The notes beneath the pieces are model-generated. The model ran no database searches. It was not told where the DNA came from and saw only the letters and a program-made list of their open reading frames with translations. A stretch of 64,000 nt of DNA from Corylus avellana (Eukaryota > Streptophyta > Magnoliopsida > Fagales > Betulaceae): positions 21,905,515 through 21,969,514 of the forward strand of contig NC_081543.1 in the NCBI RefSeq assembly GCF_901000735.1, read 5' to 3'. Shown piece after piece: positions 22,601 through 32,867 of this stretch; the stretch's first letter is position 1; each line of letters starts with the position of its first letter. The translations under genes were made by a program, and so were the position numbers.

Positions 22601-25277
22601 ATACTATTTTTTTATAAAAAACTAGTAATTGGGGAATCTTTACTTTTTTTAATAAAGAGAAAAAATATAATTTAGCTCTGCAAATTATTTGTTATTTTCA
22701 TTTTAGTTCCTTAATGTTCAAAAAATAATAAAGTAGCCATAAATTACCAAACAGTTATAATTTGGCCATTCCGTTAGTCATTACCGTCAAATATAATGAA
22801 AATTTCAAAACTACGCCATTTTAGCAAAGTTAAATTACTAAAATGCTTTTTTGAAAAAAAAAAAAATCAATTCAAAAAATACCCCCCAAAACGACATCGT
22901 TTTGAAAAAGAAAAAGAAAAAAAAAAAAAAAAGTGGTTTAGCGGGGAGTCACCCCAATCCTATGGGGTGGCCACCCAACCACCCCTAAACCACCATTGTT
23001 TTTTTTTTTTTTTCCCTCAAATCAACGTTGTTTTGAAGAAAAAAAAAAAATGGTTTTATGCCTGGGGTGGCCGGCGAGTCACCCCCAGGCATGGGGGTGG
23101 CTAGGCGGCCACCCCATGGCCTATGTGCCCAGCCACCCCAACAGGCTTGAGGGTGGCTGGCGAGCTATCCCTAAACCACCATTTTTTTTTTTTTCCCAAA
23201 ACGACGTCGTTTTGAAAAAAAAAAAATGATTTATGCCTGGGGTGGCCGGCGAGCCACCCCCAGGCCATGGGGGTGGCCGGGCGCCCGGCCACCCCATGTC
23301 CAATGGACAGCTACCCCAACAGGCCCGAGGTGGCCGCCCAACCACCCCCATGGCCAGCCACCCCATAGGTCATGGGGTGGCCAGCAAGCCACCCCTAAAC
23401 CACCATTTTTTTTTTTTTTCCTCACAATGATGTCGTTCTAGGGGAAATCTTTTAAATTGATTTTTTTTTTTTTTCAAAATGACATATTAGTAACTTAACC
23501 TTACCAAAATGACGCAATTTTAAATTTTTCATACTATTTGACGGTAATGACTAGCAGAGTGGCTAAATTGTAACTGTTTGGTAGTTTAGTAGCTACTTTA
23601 TCACTTTTTGAACATTATAGAGCTAAAATGAAAATGACTAGTAGTTTGAAAGGTTAAATTATATTTTTTCCTAAAGTAAACTATTCTTAAAAGAAAATAG
23701 TTTTAGGTGTCCCAAATCGGCCAATGAAGGGAGCAAAATCACCTCAATAAAGTAAACTATTTTTGTTTTAAGATGTCTTACAAATTAGTGCAATATTTGC
23801 TGATATTAATTGAAAGGCAATACTAAAAGCTATATTTTTTTTTATATAAATTATTTTATGATGTAATAATTTTAAATTATTCTCAATTTTTTATTTTTAA
23901 AAAATCTCAAAATTAGTTTTAACTACCAAATTACTCTTAATCAATTATCCTTACCTGCATGCCCGTGATTGGACTCTCTGAGTGACGCCATCCGATGTCG
24001 CCGGTATACCTCTCGAACACGCAAATCATGTTTGAACGAACGTATGGAGTCCCATCAGCGGTGGGGAACACACCGTCCATATAATACGCGTTCCGTGGAC
24101 AATCATTAAGCGGGTCAAGTGGCATGGCCTGCAACCCGAACCCGTATTCACCAGCGTCCATATAAGTCTTGAAGTACCAAGCATCGGTGGGGTCCATGTA
24201 AGGCACAAAGAGCTCAGAGCTAAACCCTTTGTACATCACATCCCTTAGCTCCCCGGTGTCCGAGTCCCGGACCTTGGCCCGAGATATTATCACACCCGCT
24301 CTCGCATCGGGTTTCAGGTGAAATTCCCAGTTCGCCCACTTCACCAAGTGCTCATCTTCAATTGTAAAACTCGGACCCTTGGGTTGCTCGATGGATATCG
24401 GGTTCAGTAGGTTCATTACTTGATGGAGCTCCTGAGCGGAGTACCGATAGTCAGTGTTGGCGGCCTTTGGAATGGGTATGTTGCTGCCCTTATCCGAAAT
24501 CTCCACCACCTGTTTCGTATCCAAGTCAACGAGCACAGTCAACCCTTCGATTGGTCTCATGTAGAAGTTCACAGTGCCCTCCATGGAGTAGCACTGCACC
24601 TTAATCAATCTCCTGTTCTCCTCGGACTTCCCGTACCACCCCGTCGAAATCGGCAGGCACGCGAGGTCGGCCAGATTAATCCCACGCTGGATGATCGTGC
24701 GGTTGAAGTCACCATTAACGAGTGGGGCCCACGTGGCTGTGGTCATGTCCTCGATCGTCATCATGGGGTAACCGGAAGGCAAGCCGGTTTCGCGAACGGT
24801 CACCTGGCCGGTGCTGAGGTCTACTGTCAACACGTTCGAGTTGCCGTTGACACGTGCGACCACAGAGGCCCTTCTGGGTAACAGCTGGTCGCCCTTTTCC
24901 CATTTCAAGACGAGCGCTTTCTCGGGCTCTTCGAGATCGACGGAGTGGAGCGCGTAGGTGGACGATTTGAAGAGTGGGTGGGAGGAAAGGATTGAGCGGA
25001 CTTTGTTGAGCTCTTGGATGGTCAGAGGGTCCAGAGGGTGGTGAGGTGTGTCGGACGCGTGGTTGCGGTGGCTCGTGGGGATTGGGGGCTCTTTGAGGAG
25101 GTTGGATTGTTTGGATTGGAGGCGGTTCTTGGAGGTGCACCATGGTGAGTTGGTGGCGCAGTCAAGAAGCTCATTCGCGTAAGGTGGCGCGTAGGGGAGG
25201 TGAACCCAGGTGAAGAGTAGCATAAGAGCGACACAGAGAAAAAGAAACAGGAAGCGTAGGATGTTTCTGGCTTCCAT
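18498..25277 (-). CDS. CuAO: Copper amine oxidase (primary amine oxidase), 4 exons
   Basis: Join 25277-23955, 22498-22385, 21647-21100 and 18708-18498 on the minus strand; all three introns are GT-AG and the frame joins cleanly to 731 aa. The family oxidises primary amines such as putrescine to aldehyde, NH3 and H2O2, using copper and a self-made topaquinone (TPQ). Key residues present: catalytic-base Asp374 ([10 protein letters not shown]), TPQ-precursor Tyr462 (VANYDY), copper ligands His519 and His521 (IHDHY) and His681 (GFHHIP). The Cys393/Cys419 pair has the usual spacing. N-terminal residues 7-27 are hydrophobic, a signal peptide or anchor. The C-terminus (ASG) is not a peroxisomal signal, so a secretory/apoplastic enzyme is likely. 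Length fits the longer plant members. It looks intact. Introns 1 and 3 are swollen by palindromic elements. Confidence 0.96.
19131..19373. repeat. Imperfect tandem duplication in intron 3
   Basis: Two related units of about 115 bp (from about 19141 and about 19259). Both contain 'aactc(g)aaac', 'aaataggaaatg(a/g)gtgtg' and 'c(a)aaagg(g/a)gtcaaaaa'. A T-run (19097-19117) precedes them. Origin unknown. Confidence 0.5.
19869..20592. mobile_element. MITE-like element in amine oxidase intron 3
   Basis: The ends GGGCTCATTTAGTTCGCAAA and the reverse complement of the right end (GCCCATTTTGTTTGCGCAA) form similar terminal repeats. They are flanked by 'taa' and 'tta', suggesting a 3-bp PIF/Harbinger-type duplication. 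The inside has repeated 'gaatgattattcc'-like words and a GC-rich part (20090-20335) with many GTGGCC/GGCCAC words. No transposase. Confidence 0.6.
20643..21041. mobile_element. Foldback MITE in amine oxidase intron 3
   Basis: The left arm 'ggtaattacctttttcctc' is mirrored by the right arm 'gagaaaaaaggtaattactcc'. Inside, 'ttactttgcccccatgaactc' on the left faces its inverted relative at about 20980-21010. The centre has three direct copies of 'gtgacaatgcgttgtaattt'-like text (20790-20880). It ends about 60 bp from the exon 3 donor. Confidence 0.7.
21100..21647 (-). CDS. CuAO: Amine oxidase exon 3 (residues 480-661 and part of 662)
   Basis: 548 bp. It begins [16 protein letters not shown] and includes the first two copper ligands His519 and His521. 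It ends 'LATWSD' plus two bases of an Arg codon at the donor G|GTATGC. Confidence 0.95.
22385..22498 (-). CDS. CuAO: Amine oxidase exon 2 (residues 442-479)
   Basis: 114 bp, 38 codons, phase 0 on both sides. It begins [14 protein letters not shown] and carries the TPQ motif with Tyr462. Acceptor CAG|ATT, donor AAG|GTTAGT. Confidence 0.95.
22640..23680. mobile_element. 1-kb palindromic element in amine oxidase intron 1
   Basis: Arms of about 200 bp are inverted copies: left 'aaatataatttagctct', 'taccaaacagttataattt' and 'agtcattaccgtcaaata' recur inverted at 23520-23675. The centre (22930-23420) is built from two tandem units of about 180 bp (from about 23010 and about 23196). Each unit has 'acgacgtcgttttga'-type palindromes, A/T runs and GGTGGCC/GGCCACC palindromes. 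It makes up most of the 1456-bp intron 1. No coding capacity. Confidence 0.8.
23955..25277 (-). CDS. CuAO: Amine oxidase exon 1 (residues 1-441)
   Basis: Starts at the ATG at 25277-25275, the first ATG after a TATA box. It encodes the signal/anchor, the two N-terminal (N2/N3-type) domains and the first part of the catalytic domain up to 'SPITGMQ', with catalytic-base Asp374. It ends CAG at 23955, followed by the donor GTAA. The first 321 coding bases are repeated without any difference at 49294-49614. Confidence 0.95.
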
Positions 25278-25316
25278 AGCCTCTCTCTCTCTGAAAAATG
25301 GAAAGAGCTTGATGCC

Positions 25317-25326
25317 GTTTATAAAG
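25317..25326 (-). promoter_or_regulatory. TATA box of amine oxidase gene
   Basis: CTTTATAAAC on the minus strand, about 40-50 nt before the ATG at 25277. An AG microsatellite (25281-25292) fills most of the short 5' UTR. The same box is in the duplicate at 49654-49663. Confidence 0.65.
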
Positions 25327-26188
25327 AAGAGGCTCTCAGCGACTATGCGAGTAATGACCGCCTGGAGGTATGAACGACAAGCTTGAAGCTTAAATGGGTA
25401 TAAGCCTGAGTTTCCAAGGTAGAGTAGATGGTAGATTTTTCTTTTTCTTTCTTTTTTTCTGAGCGAACATCAAATGTAAGAATATTTGCAGCGTAACCAA
25501 GACTTTTTTTTTTTTTTTTTTTATTGTTATTTCAGTGAGCCAATTTTGTGAAAAAACTTTAAAAATTTCTTTTTTTTTTTTTTGTTCAGCCTCATCAATT
25601 TAACCCAAAAATAAAAATTAAAAGGAAAAAAAAAAAAAAAACAAAACTAATATTGAGTAAACAGTAATAGTGCGTTAGCAAGTATTATTCACTAATCAAA
25701 TAAATAAAAAATTAGTTTTCCTTTCTCTCTTTCCTCTTTTATCTTTTACGTTTCTCTCTCCTACTTTAATAATCAAAGAAATAATAAACAAATTTTTTTA
25801 AAAAAAAATATTTAAATAAAATAATAAAAGTAAATTATTAAAATAGGGAGGCCGTTAGAGATATTTTTAAAAAGTTAATAGTTAAACTAGAGACAAGTGT
25901 AGAGTAAAATTAGTAAGACTACTAATAATACTCTAAGACCACTATTTGTAGCCTCACCAAAACTACTTTTTGTTATTTTGTTGAGCCAATTTGATGAAAA
26001 AGTCTTAAGATCTTTCTTTTTAGTCTCACCAATTTGACCCGAAAAAAAAAAAAAAAAAAATAGTGTGTGAAGTACTATTAATAGTGAGTACTGTTCACTC
26101 ACCAAATGAATAAAAAAAAATGGTTTCTCTTTCTCTTTTTTTTTTTTATTTTTTGTTTCGCTCTTATCATTTAATAGTTAAATAAATA
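25327..26188. other. Amine oxidase upstream flank, repeat-rich
   Basis: The first 170 bp or so are ordinary promoter-proximal sequence, identical in the duplicate. After 25500 come T-runs and stretches containing 'cctcaccaaaactac' and 'actactaataatactct', probably parts of decayed MITEs (25918-26553). No gene. Confidence 0.5.
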
Positions 26189-26384
26189 AGAGCATCTCCA
26201 GTAGTTGATGGCTATGTTAGCCCCTCAAAATCAACTTTTTAAAATATGCTACAGTGAACTTTTAAATATAAAAGTTCACTATAGCAAATTTTAGAAAAAT
26301 TACTATTCTAAAGGGTCTGCTGAAGAACTAAAAATTGCTAAATTTAACTTAAAAGTTAGTTTAAAAGCCTGCTGGAGATGCTCT
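26189..26384. mobile_element. Small MITE (AGAGCATCTCCA type)
   Basis: Perfect-looking terminal inverted repeats AGAGCATCTCCAG and CTGGAGATGCTCT, 196 bp. The inside is also partly inverted ('tgaacttttaaatat / aaaagttcact'). AT-rich flanks (aataaata, aaataaac) may be the target duplication. A second allele-like copy is at 50522-50717. Confidence 0.85.
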
Positions 26385-26963
26385 AAATAAACAAATCTTT
26401 GAAACGAAATATTTAAATGAAATACCGAAAGTAGATTGTTAAAATAGTGAGGCGTTAGAAAAGCTCTAAAAAAATTAATAGTAAAAATAGAGAAAAATGT
26501 ATTTTTAATTATTTTGGTGAGTAAAATTTACTGAGACTACTAATAATGCTCTAATTGTCCCCGCGCCGGGGGGGGGGGAGGAAGATGGTTAAATGTAGTG
26601 GGAAATTGATTTTGTTATGTTGGTCTCTCCAAGAAACTGTTCATCGTCATCTGCAATGCATTAAATGCTTCTTCTTTTTTTAATTATTTTTTAGAATTTT
26701 TTTTTATTATTATTTTAAAGATATTTATGTAAACTAAATTTACCATGTTGACTAACGAAAAAAGCTTTTTTTTTTTTTTTTAACAAAATTGTAGTTCAAT
26801 CTGCCTAAGTGTGACAATTGTCAATTCATGAAACAACTTGTAAATGAGTGATAGTTTATGGGAGGTAATTAACAAAAACAAAAAAAACAAAAATGGGTTC
26901 GGCTACCCAAGCCAAACCACCTCCCAACACCTAAGGGTCCACCACCAAGTGACTCGGGGTGGC
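26385..26963. other. Repeat-rich spacer, no gene
   Basis: Contains T-runs, a G-run at 26569-26578 and the 'ctactaataatgctct' MITE-like end at 26535-26552. Confidence 0.4.
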
Positions 26964-27823
26964 TGTAATGCCCTAGAAATTAATTAACTACACGGTTCGT
27001 ATCCGAGTCTTATTCTGTGAGGAATAAGACTTAGGGATCTATACTCTTCAAAATGGAGGATACTAAACAGTGAAAACATTAAGATTCTATAAATATTAAT
27101 TATTATAACTAGAACATCTACCAAGAATCATCAAAGTAGTTAAAATCACACTATAGATGTTGTCTTTACAATTGATTTATGCTATACCTTATTATGCAAG
27201 CATGCATCAAAACTCTTAAGTCTACAACATAATAAGTACTAGTTACCATCAGCACCGGCCTAAGCTTGCAATAGGTCTTCAAGTGTCACTCGGATCAAGT
27301 CCTCCACTATAAGCGGATGCTTTGCGGTATCCATCTTTTGCTAAACTATCTATAACAACATAGTTGTACATATAGAGAAAAAGGGGAAAAAATACAAGGA
27401 TAAGTCTGACGACTTAGTGAGTATAAACGCACATGACGTATCCGTCATTAAATAGTGAACTTAGTTGTTTATAAAGTACATGCAGTATTATGAGGTGACA
27501 GTTTATCATAGATGCAATATAGATATAATATATATATGATGTAATATGAGAATCATGTCATAATTCAACAGTATGGTCTACCCGAGATATTACTCATTCT
27601 CGGTAGGGTTGACGCTGTCCCGAAGGACCTGTAATACAATGCTGGTGCCCCGACCATTGTACGTTACCGTCTACCACTAGCTCCCCAACCAAGTCCGACC
27701 TCGGGTAGCCCATGCTACTAGTGATGTACGTCCTGTAATGACCAACCAAATGACAATGGTTGCGTCGGTCATGAAAATCACTGGATCCAAGGCCCACACA
27801 CACACACACACTTGACTATGAAG
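26964..27823 (-). mobile_element. LTR fragment of a gypsy-type element
   Basis: Starts TGTAATGCCC (an LTR end read on the minus strand as GGGCATTACA) and carries 'gacttagtgagtataaacg', common in gypsy LTRs. No internal region or second LTR is attached. Closely similar to 51301-52159. The right boundary is only where the two copies stop matching. Confidence 0.5.
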
Positions 27824-27881
27824 TTAACCTATATAGTAAGCCCATGGTCATTATTCTGCACATGTTGGTGTACCGTGTCAT

Positions 27882-28872
27882 ATGATGCAATTAACCTTAG
27901 TCGTCTTTTACATGCATAGTTTTACAAGTCTCATCATTATCTTGTTCAAGCCAGTCACCTCAACCGCCTACGAGCACATGATTAAGCAATTTTATGAGCA
28001 CCTCACTTACGACTGCAACCGGCTAGGTATCATCTCCTTATCCATTGAGGGAGTTGACATTGAGGTCACTACTGTGGACATCGCAACTACTCTCAAGTGC
28101 CATGATGAGTGCCCCCAGTCAAAAGATCAATTTGCAGTTTGTCCCTCCACACCCACTATTGCAGACATCATTGAAGACATGTGTGAGGGACAATACGCCG
28201 ATGAGCACTGCAACTGTGCCAGCAAAGCCAAGCTACCTCCACGACTCTGGCTAGTAGACTTTATCCTACATCGGAATGCGTGTCCCTTAGGACACAAGAC
28301 TTAGAGACGAAACCTCTTTCTCACTGCAATATATGCCTTTCATAAAGGCTATTGGTGCTCCATTCCTGATATCATCTGGAATCAGCTACATAAGTTCTGG
28401 CATGGGGTGCATTTATGAGGAGCTGAGAATACCAACAAATGGGGATTACCTTTCCCTTTTCTACTCACTCACATCCTTCGGAAAAAAGGGCATTAAGGGC
28501 ACTCCAACGGATGGACCCGTAACCGAACACATGCAATTTGGTAGAATCCAATGGAACCAGAGCTACTCACACATGCCACGGGTACCACAGGCGCCAGCAG
28601 CTGAAGTAGAGAGGGAGGAGGAGCCTATGGACATGGATGAGCCTGCAGCTGAGAAGGAGGAGGAGGAGGAGACCGTCACCATGGGCATTTCAGAGTATCA
28701 TTTCATCTGTGATGAGTTGGCATACCTCCGGTTTGAGCTGGCTGATCAGAGAAGGGAGGCTCAGGAAGACAAGTTCTTGGTAGACCAAAGATTAGAGAGG
28801 CAAGAAGAATTGCTGCGGTCCATTCTAGCACGATTGCCACCTGCTTCAGGAGCATCATCTTCTACACCGTAG
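27882..28872 (+). pseudogene. Putative plant transposon protein ORF, broken
   Basis: The translated product has 'MIKQFYEHLTYDCNRLGIIS', 'IEVTTVDIATTLKC', 'LWLVDFILHRNACPLGHKT' and 'MQFGRIQWNQSYSHMPR', then an acidic stretch (EREEEPMDMDEPAAEKEEEEE) and a coiled-coil-like tail. I read this as the 'putative plant transposon protein' type of ORF carried by some plant LTR elements; its biochemical role is unknown. Stops at 28302-28304 (TAG) and about 28414-28416 (TGA), plus a frameshift at an A-run near 28485, break it. The last part (28333-28872, other frame) is open. It belongs to the element whose 3' LTR is at 29985. Confidence 0.65.
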
Positions 28873-29375
28873 TGACGGGTTAGGTACTCTATTCCCCTAC
28901 ATTGATTCATTTTATATGTCCACACACAGAGAACATTGTGCCATTTAAGTTTGGAGGTATGGGTTCACATGTTGTTCTTGAACATGCAATTGATTTTTAA
29001 ATTTTTGTTTGAAATTCATTGGTGAGCTTAGCATAATGAACACATGATCACATGACTAGGGAGCTAGAGTTGTGTTACCTTCCTTGTCAGCATGAGATAT
29101 TACTTGTTTCAATTCAATTTTCACAAGCACACTAGCATGTAGTCTGTGGGGTATGAAATCTGAAATCAATATGTGTTGTCATTTTCTTGGATGAACTTAG
29201 GTAACTTGTTGGAAAAATAACATGGGCATATATTGTTAAAAAAAAAAAAAAATTGATCATTGTGAGATTTTTACTAAGTAACTGGACCTCTTGCGTCAAA
29301 ATGTGAAAATTTTAATTTGATTAAAAGCATGACTAGTTTGGTTTCGTAGCCTTTTTGACTCGAGTTAGTAAGTCC

Positions 29376-29405
29376 TTAGGGGTGTCTTTACACCTAATGC
29401 CCTAA
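29376..29405 (+). other. Conserved two-stem hairpin (copy b)
   Basis: Outer stem TTAGGG with CCCTAA; inner stem GTGT with ACAC. At 58124-58152 and 63482-63510 the inner stem is ATGT with ACAT, a compensatory change. Confidence 0.6.
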
Positions 29406-29947
29406 AACTATTTGGTTTGGGAGTCATTAGCTTAACACTCACTACATGGGTCAATTAGAAAGCTTAAGGAAATTAAGCTTTGCACAGCCTGGCCAAAAAG
29501 AAAGAAAAGAAAGTTATGTCTTGGTTATTACATCCATTGGGAAGTCTAATGAATTTAGAGTATTGATACATGCATGATTGAGATTAGTTTTTACAGACCT
29601 CAAGACTATGTGTTAAGTTCACTGAACACTAGCTGAATCTTGTGATATCTCATAATGACATGTGAGGGAGAGTAACTCTTAATTTCTTGGAATTGTGAAG
29701 ATGGAGTTTGTTGTATTAAGTCTGCTAATGAATGATAACTATGATTTTTATGATGCTGCATTTTTGGGGATAACATGTATACATAATGTTTGTGGGTCAC
29801 CTTTATGTTAAACCCTCACGAGACTTCACTCATCTTCTAAGGATGCCTATGGGTTTAAAAGGCTTGTTGCATACACTAAATGCAATCGTACAATAAAAGA
29901 ATGATTTATCTTTTTGTTTTTATGTTTGTTTTTATTTTTAGTTTTGA

Positions 29948-29967
29948 ATTGCTAAGAGACTAGCAAT
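29948..29967 (+). other. Conserved hairpin before polypurine tract (copy b)
   Basis: ATTGCTA pairs with TAGCAAT around AGAGAC, 17 nt before the LTR. The outermost pair is A-T here but T-A in copies a, d and e. Confidence 0.75.
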
Positions 29968-29984
29968 ATGTAAGTTTGGAGGTG

Positions 29985-30093
29985 TGATAAGTGCTAAACA
30001 TTTCATATTCTAGCCCAATAATTCACATATGTTAATCTCTTAGTATTGTTATTATTTGATGTTTTGCTTTTTTTTTTCTTTCTTTTTTTTTTT

Positions 30094-30128
<35 letters not shown>

Positions 30129-31363
30129 GTTTTTTTTGTTTTTTTAGAGTTTTCTAGTAGATTAGGGTTTGGAAGAAAATGAAGCATTTCTGGCAAGTCT
30201 CAGACTTAAAAGGCAAGATCGCAGCACTGCTAGGATCGAGCACAGCAGCGCTTGATCGTGCACACAGCCAGGAGCAAGCGTAGACTTGCGCTCGAGCACC
30301 CAAGCCAAGGGATCGATCGCAGGCATGCGATCAAGTGCACTTGTGCGCTGGGAAACTGAAGACACGATTCCACACAGTTTCTAACTCTAAATCCAATTCC
30401 AACTCGATTTGTGAGTTGATTAGATGCTTCTGAACGTCCAAGGTCATTCCTAAGCCTAGAAATAGATCCTCTATTCCTCCAAATAGAGGGAGAGAAGAAG
30501 GGAGAATCAGACACAAGCTCGGGATAAAGAACTGAAGGCTAGATCAAGAAGAGTTTTGGGTTTTTCTTCTCTTCCCCATTTATTTTATTATGTAGTTAGT
30601 ATTTTAATTATGGCTAGTTTGAAGCCCTAATCATGTCTCTGTATGATTGCAATATTGGTGTTTTTGCTACAATTATGTTTTTGATATTTAACTTGATTAT
30701 TTCCTGTTTAATTAAATTCTTCATATGAATGTGCTTGACAAACATAGGCCTGTGTTTGGATTTGTATTTGTTATTTGTGTCAATTTGGATGACCGAGTCC
30801 TGAGTATAATAGAGTGACAAAAGAACCCCATCATAGGTTCTTCGATTAATCAACATGGGAAACTGGGAGTAGATTCCATGCCCTATGCTTCATGTGGTTG
30901 TCGATTTTTATAGATTTATGCTTTCTTGAAGAACAATTTAGTGTAATGCTAAATCCTTCGAGAGAGAAAAGAATTAAAGTAGATACCATGCCTAATTCAT
31001 TGCTTAGGGAAATCAATAGCTGGAGCAGATACCATGTCCTTAGGTTGGCAAACATTAGGTATCTTGATATAATTGGAACGATTGCATATTGTTAATCTTA
31101 TATGAGTATGGTTAGCTATGGATTTCAAAACCCTAATCCTTTTTAGTCTTACTTAATCTTTTAGTTTATTTTATTATTAAATTAAATCTGTGACATTTAG
31201 TCTAATTCCTTTAATTAAATAGGAAATTACTTCCAAGCAAAATTACCAATCCTCATGGAAATGATCTTGTATTTGCCTGCTATACTATCATTTTGGTCTT
31301 GTGCACTTGCGAATAAAACGTACTGAATATTGTCTATTAATTTAGGTGGTATTTGGCACAACA
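29985..31363 (+). mobile_element. LTR-B (3' LTR)
   Basis: 1379 bp, TGATAAGTGCTAAACATTTC to TTTGGCACAACA. It carries the GATCGAGC/GCGCTCGAGC motif cluster at 30220-30345. Its left neighbour is the polypurine tract; its right neighbour is an inverted fragment of another element. The same LTR with the same right junction is at 53559-54869. Confidence 0.9.
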
Positions 31364-32732
31364 TGGGGTGAAGTGCATAAAATAAACTGGAAAAGAAAAC
31401 TTTACAGCCCTTTTCCCTAATGATTCGGATGTCCAATCAATCCCTTTCACCCTTTCTTCTTCAAAACTCCATAGGACTCTGTAAGGATGTTTTGCCATCT
31501 TATGTAGCCAACTTGCTTTCTTCGAAGGATCTTCTTAAGAAAGTGGTTCCTAGATTTGCACACTTGGGTGCATAAGTCCTTGAGTATCTTGACATAAAAT
31601 GGCTATTTGAGACATTCAGGAGATAAAGTTTTGGGTTCTTGATGTGTCTCACTAGGTACAGGCAGAAGCTTTAGTACTCACTTACTTGTCACTGGACCGA
31701 TTAGGATTTGCTGGGGACTCACTGTTCTCTGGATGCTCAACTTGCTCAGGGTGTTCAACTTGCTCCTTTTTTTCTTTCTCCTCATTGTTATCCACAATTT
31801 CCTCCCTCTCAAGTGTGGTGGTGGCTTGGACATGCTCATAATAAGAATTACTGGAGTCATCTTCATCAATCATGTAGTGCCTGTCAACCATCAATTGACT
31901 TTGAAGCTCTTCTTCCTCTATTCTGTTGAGTTTAGCAACTAAATGATTGATTTGTCCTTCCAACTTGGCAATTGCTTGAGTGTTGGCCATGGTAAGACCT
32001 TTCATTTCCATCGTGGAATTCTTAAGCTCCACAATGTAATTTTTAAGCTTGTATGCACTGGCTATTGCCCAAGGTAACATTATTAAGCTCCACAGTGTAA
32101 TTTTTAAGCTTGTATGTACTGGCTATTGCCCAAGGTGACATTCCTAAGCTCTTGTAAGGTTTGGTTATTTGACTATATGAATGCTTTGAATGTGTCTTCC
32201 AATGATAATTGCGATTGTGGCACTTGATTGCATGATGAAGGATAAAGGACTTGGATATTAAACAACGGATAGTCTGAATGGTGTAATTCATCAAATTGGG
32301 GAGCATAATTTTTTATAGCCTGAGCTGACCATGAGAAATCAGAATGATTGTTCCATCCTCTGGTGTAAAAATTGGAACTTGATTCAAACATCAGGCTGGA
32401 GAAATTAGTGTCCATTTGCTCATATGGAAAATTAGAAAATTGTCCCCAAGATGGACAATTACTAGAACGATGATTAAGGATTGGAGCAGTATGAACATGG
32501 TTCATGTGGGTAAAAATTGTGAGGATAGTTGATAGGAGTTGGTGTCTCACAACTAGGAGAATCATGTTGTACAGAAAAATTATTAAAATCATCAAAATGA
32601 AAATTCATGCATCACCCTCACTCTTTAACATGCAAATATCCCACATGTAACATTAACCATTGAGTTTTATTATTATTATTTTTAAGAAAATAAACTAAAC
32701 AAAAAAAGAAAAAAAAAAGACTAACACAATAC

Positions 32733-32775
<43 letters not shown>

Positions 32776-32867
32776 AAAACTTAAAAACTCACAAAAAGGA
32801 CCAAAAATAAATTTTTGGCAAAATTTTCAGCTACTGCTGGTCTGTTGGTGCTGTCTGTGGAGGTGCG
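31364..32867 (-). pseudogene. Inverted gag-like ORF fragment of LTR-A element
   Basis: On the minus strand from 32820: a leader like that at 34560-34640, then 'SSNCPSWGQFSNFPYEQMDT' and 'YAPQFDELHHSDYP', then after frame changes 'MANTQAIAKLEGQINHLVAK' and an acidic tail (EEEELQSQLMV, EKKEQVEHPEQVEHPE), and finally a degraded C-terminus towards 31380. It is the same ORF as at 34759-35581 and 56676-57322. It is probably a gag-like protein: 'AKLEGQINHLVAKLN' is a coiled-coil strand common in plant retrotransposon gag. About 60 bp is duplicated in tandem (32024-32147). Non-functional. Confidence 0.7.

Larger units (their letters stand above)
28873..29984 (+). mobile_element. Noncoding internal region before LTR-B
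   Basis: No ORF. Contains a polypurine-like tract AAGTTTGGAGG (28951-28961), a conserved block at 29365-29490 with a hairpin, the CCTCACGAGACTTCACTC block (about 29812-29890), another hairpin (29948-29967) and the polypurine tract AAGTTTGGAGGTG at the LTR edge. Confidence 0.7.

Noticed and set aside
22796..23441. Several overlapping frames rich in Trp, Gly and Pro
   Set aside because: They arise from the palindromic GGTGGCC element in intron 1 and appear on both strands.
24420..24881. Open frame on the plus strand opposite amine oxidase exon 1
   Set aside because: It is the antisense shadow of a well-supported exon and shows no family pattern.
24715..25143. Proline-rich open frames on the same strand as exon 1
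   Set aside because: They are other reading frames of the amine oxidase exon.
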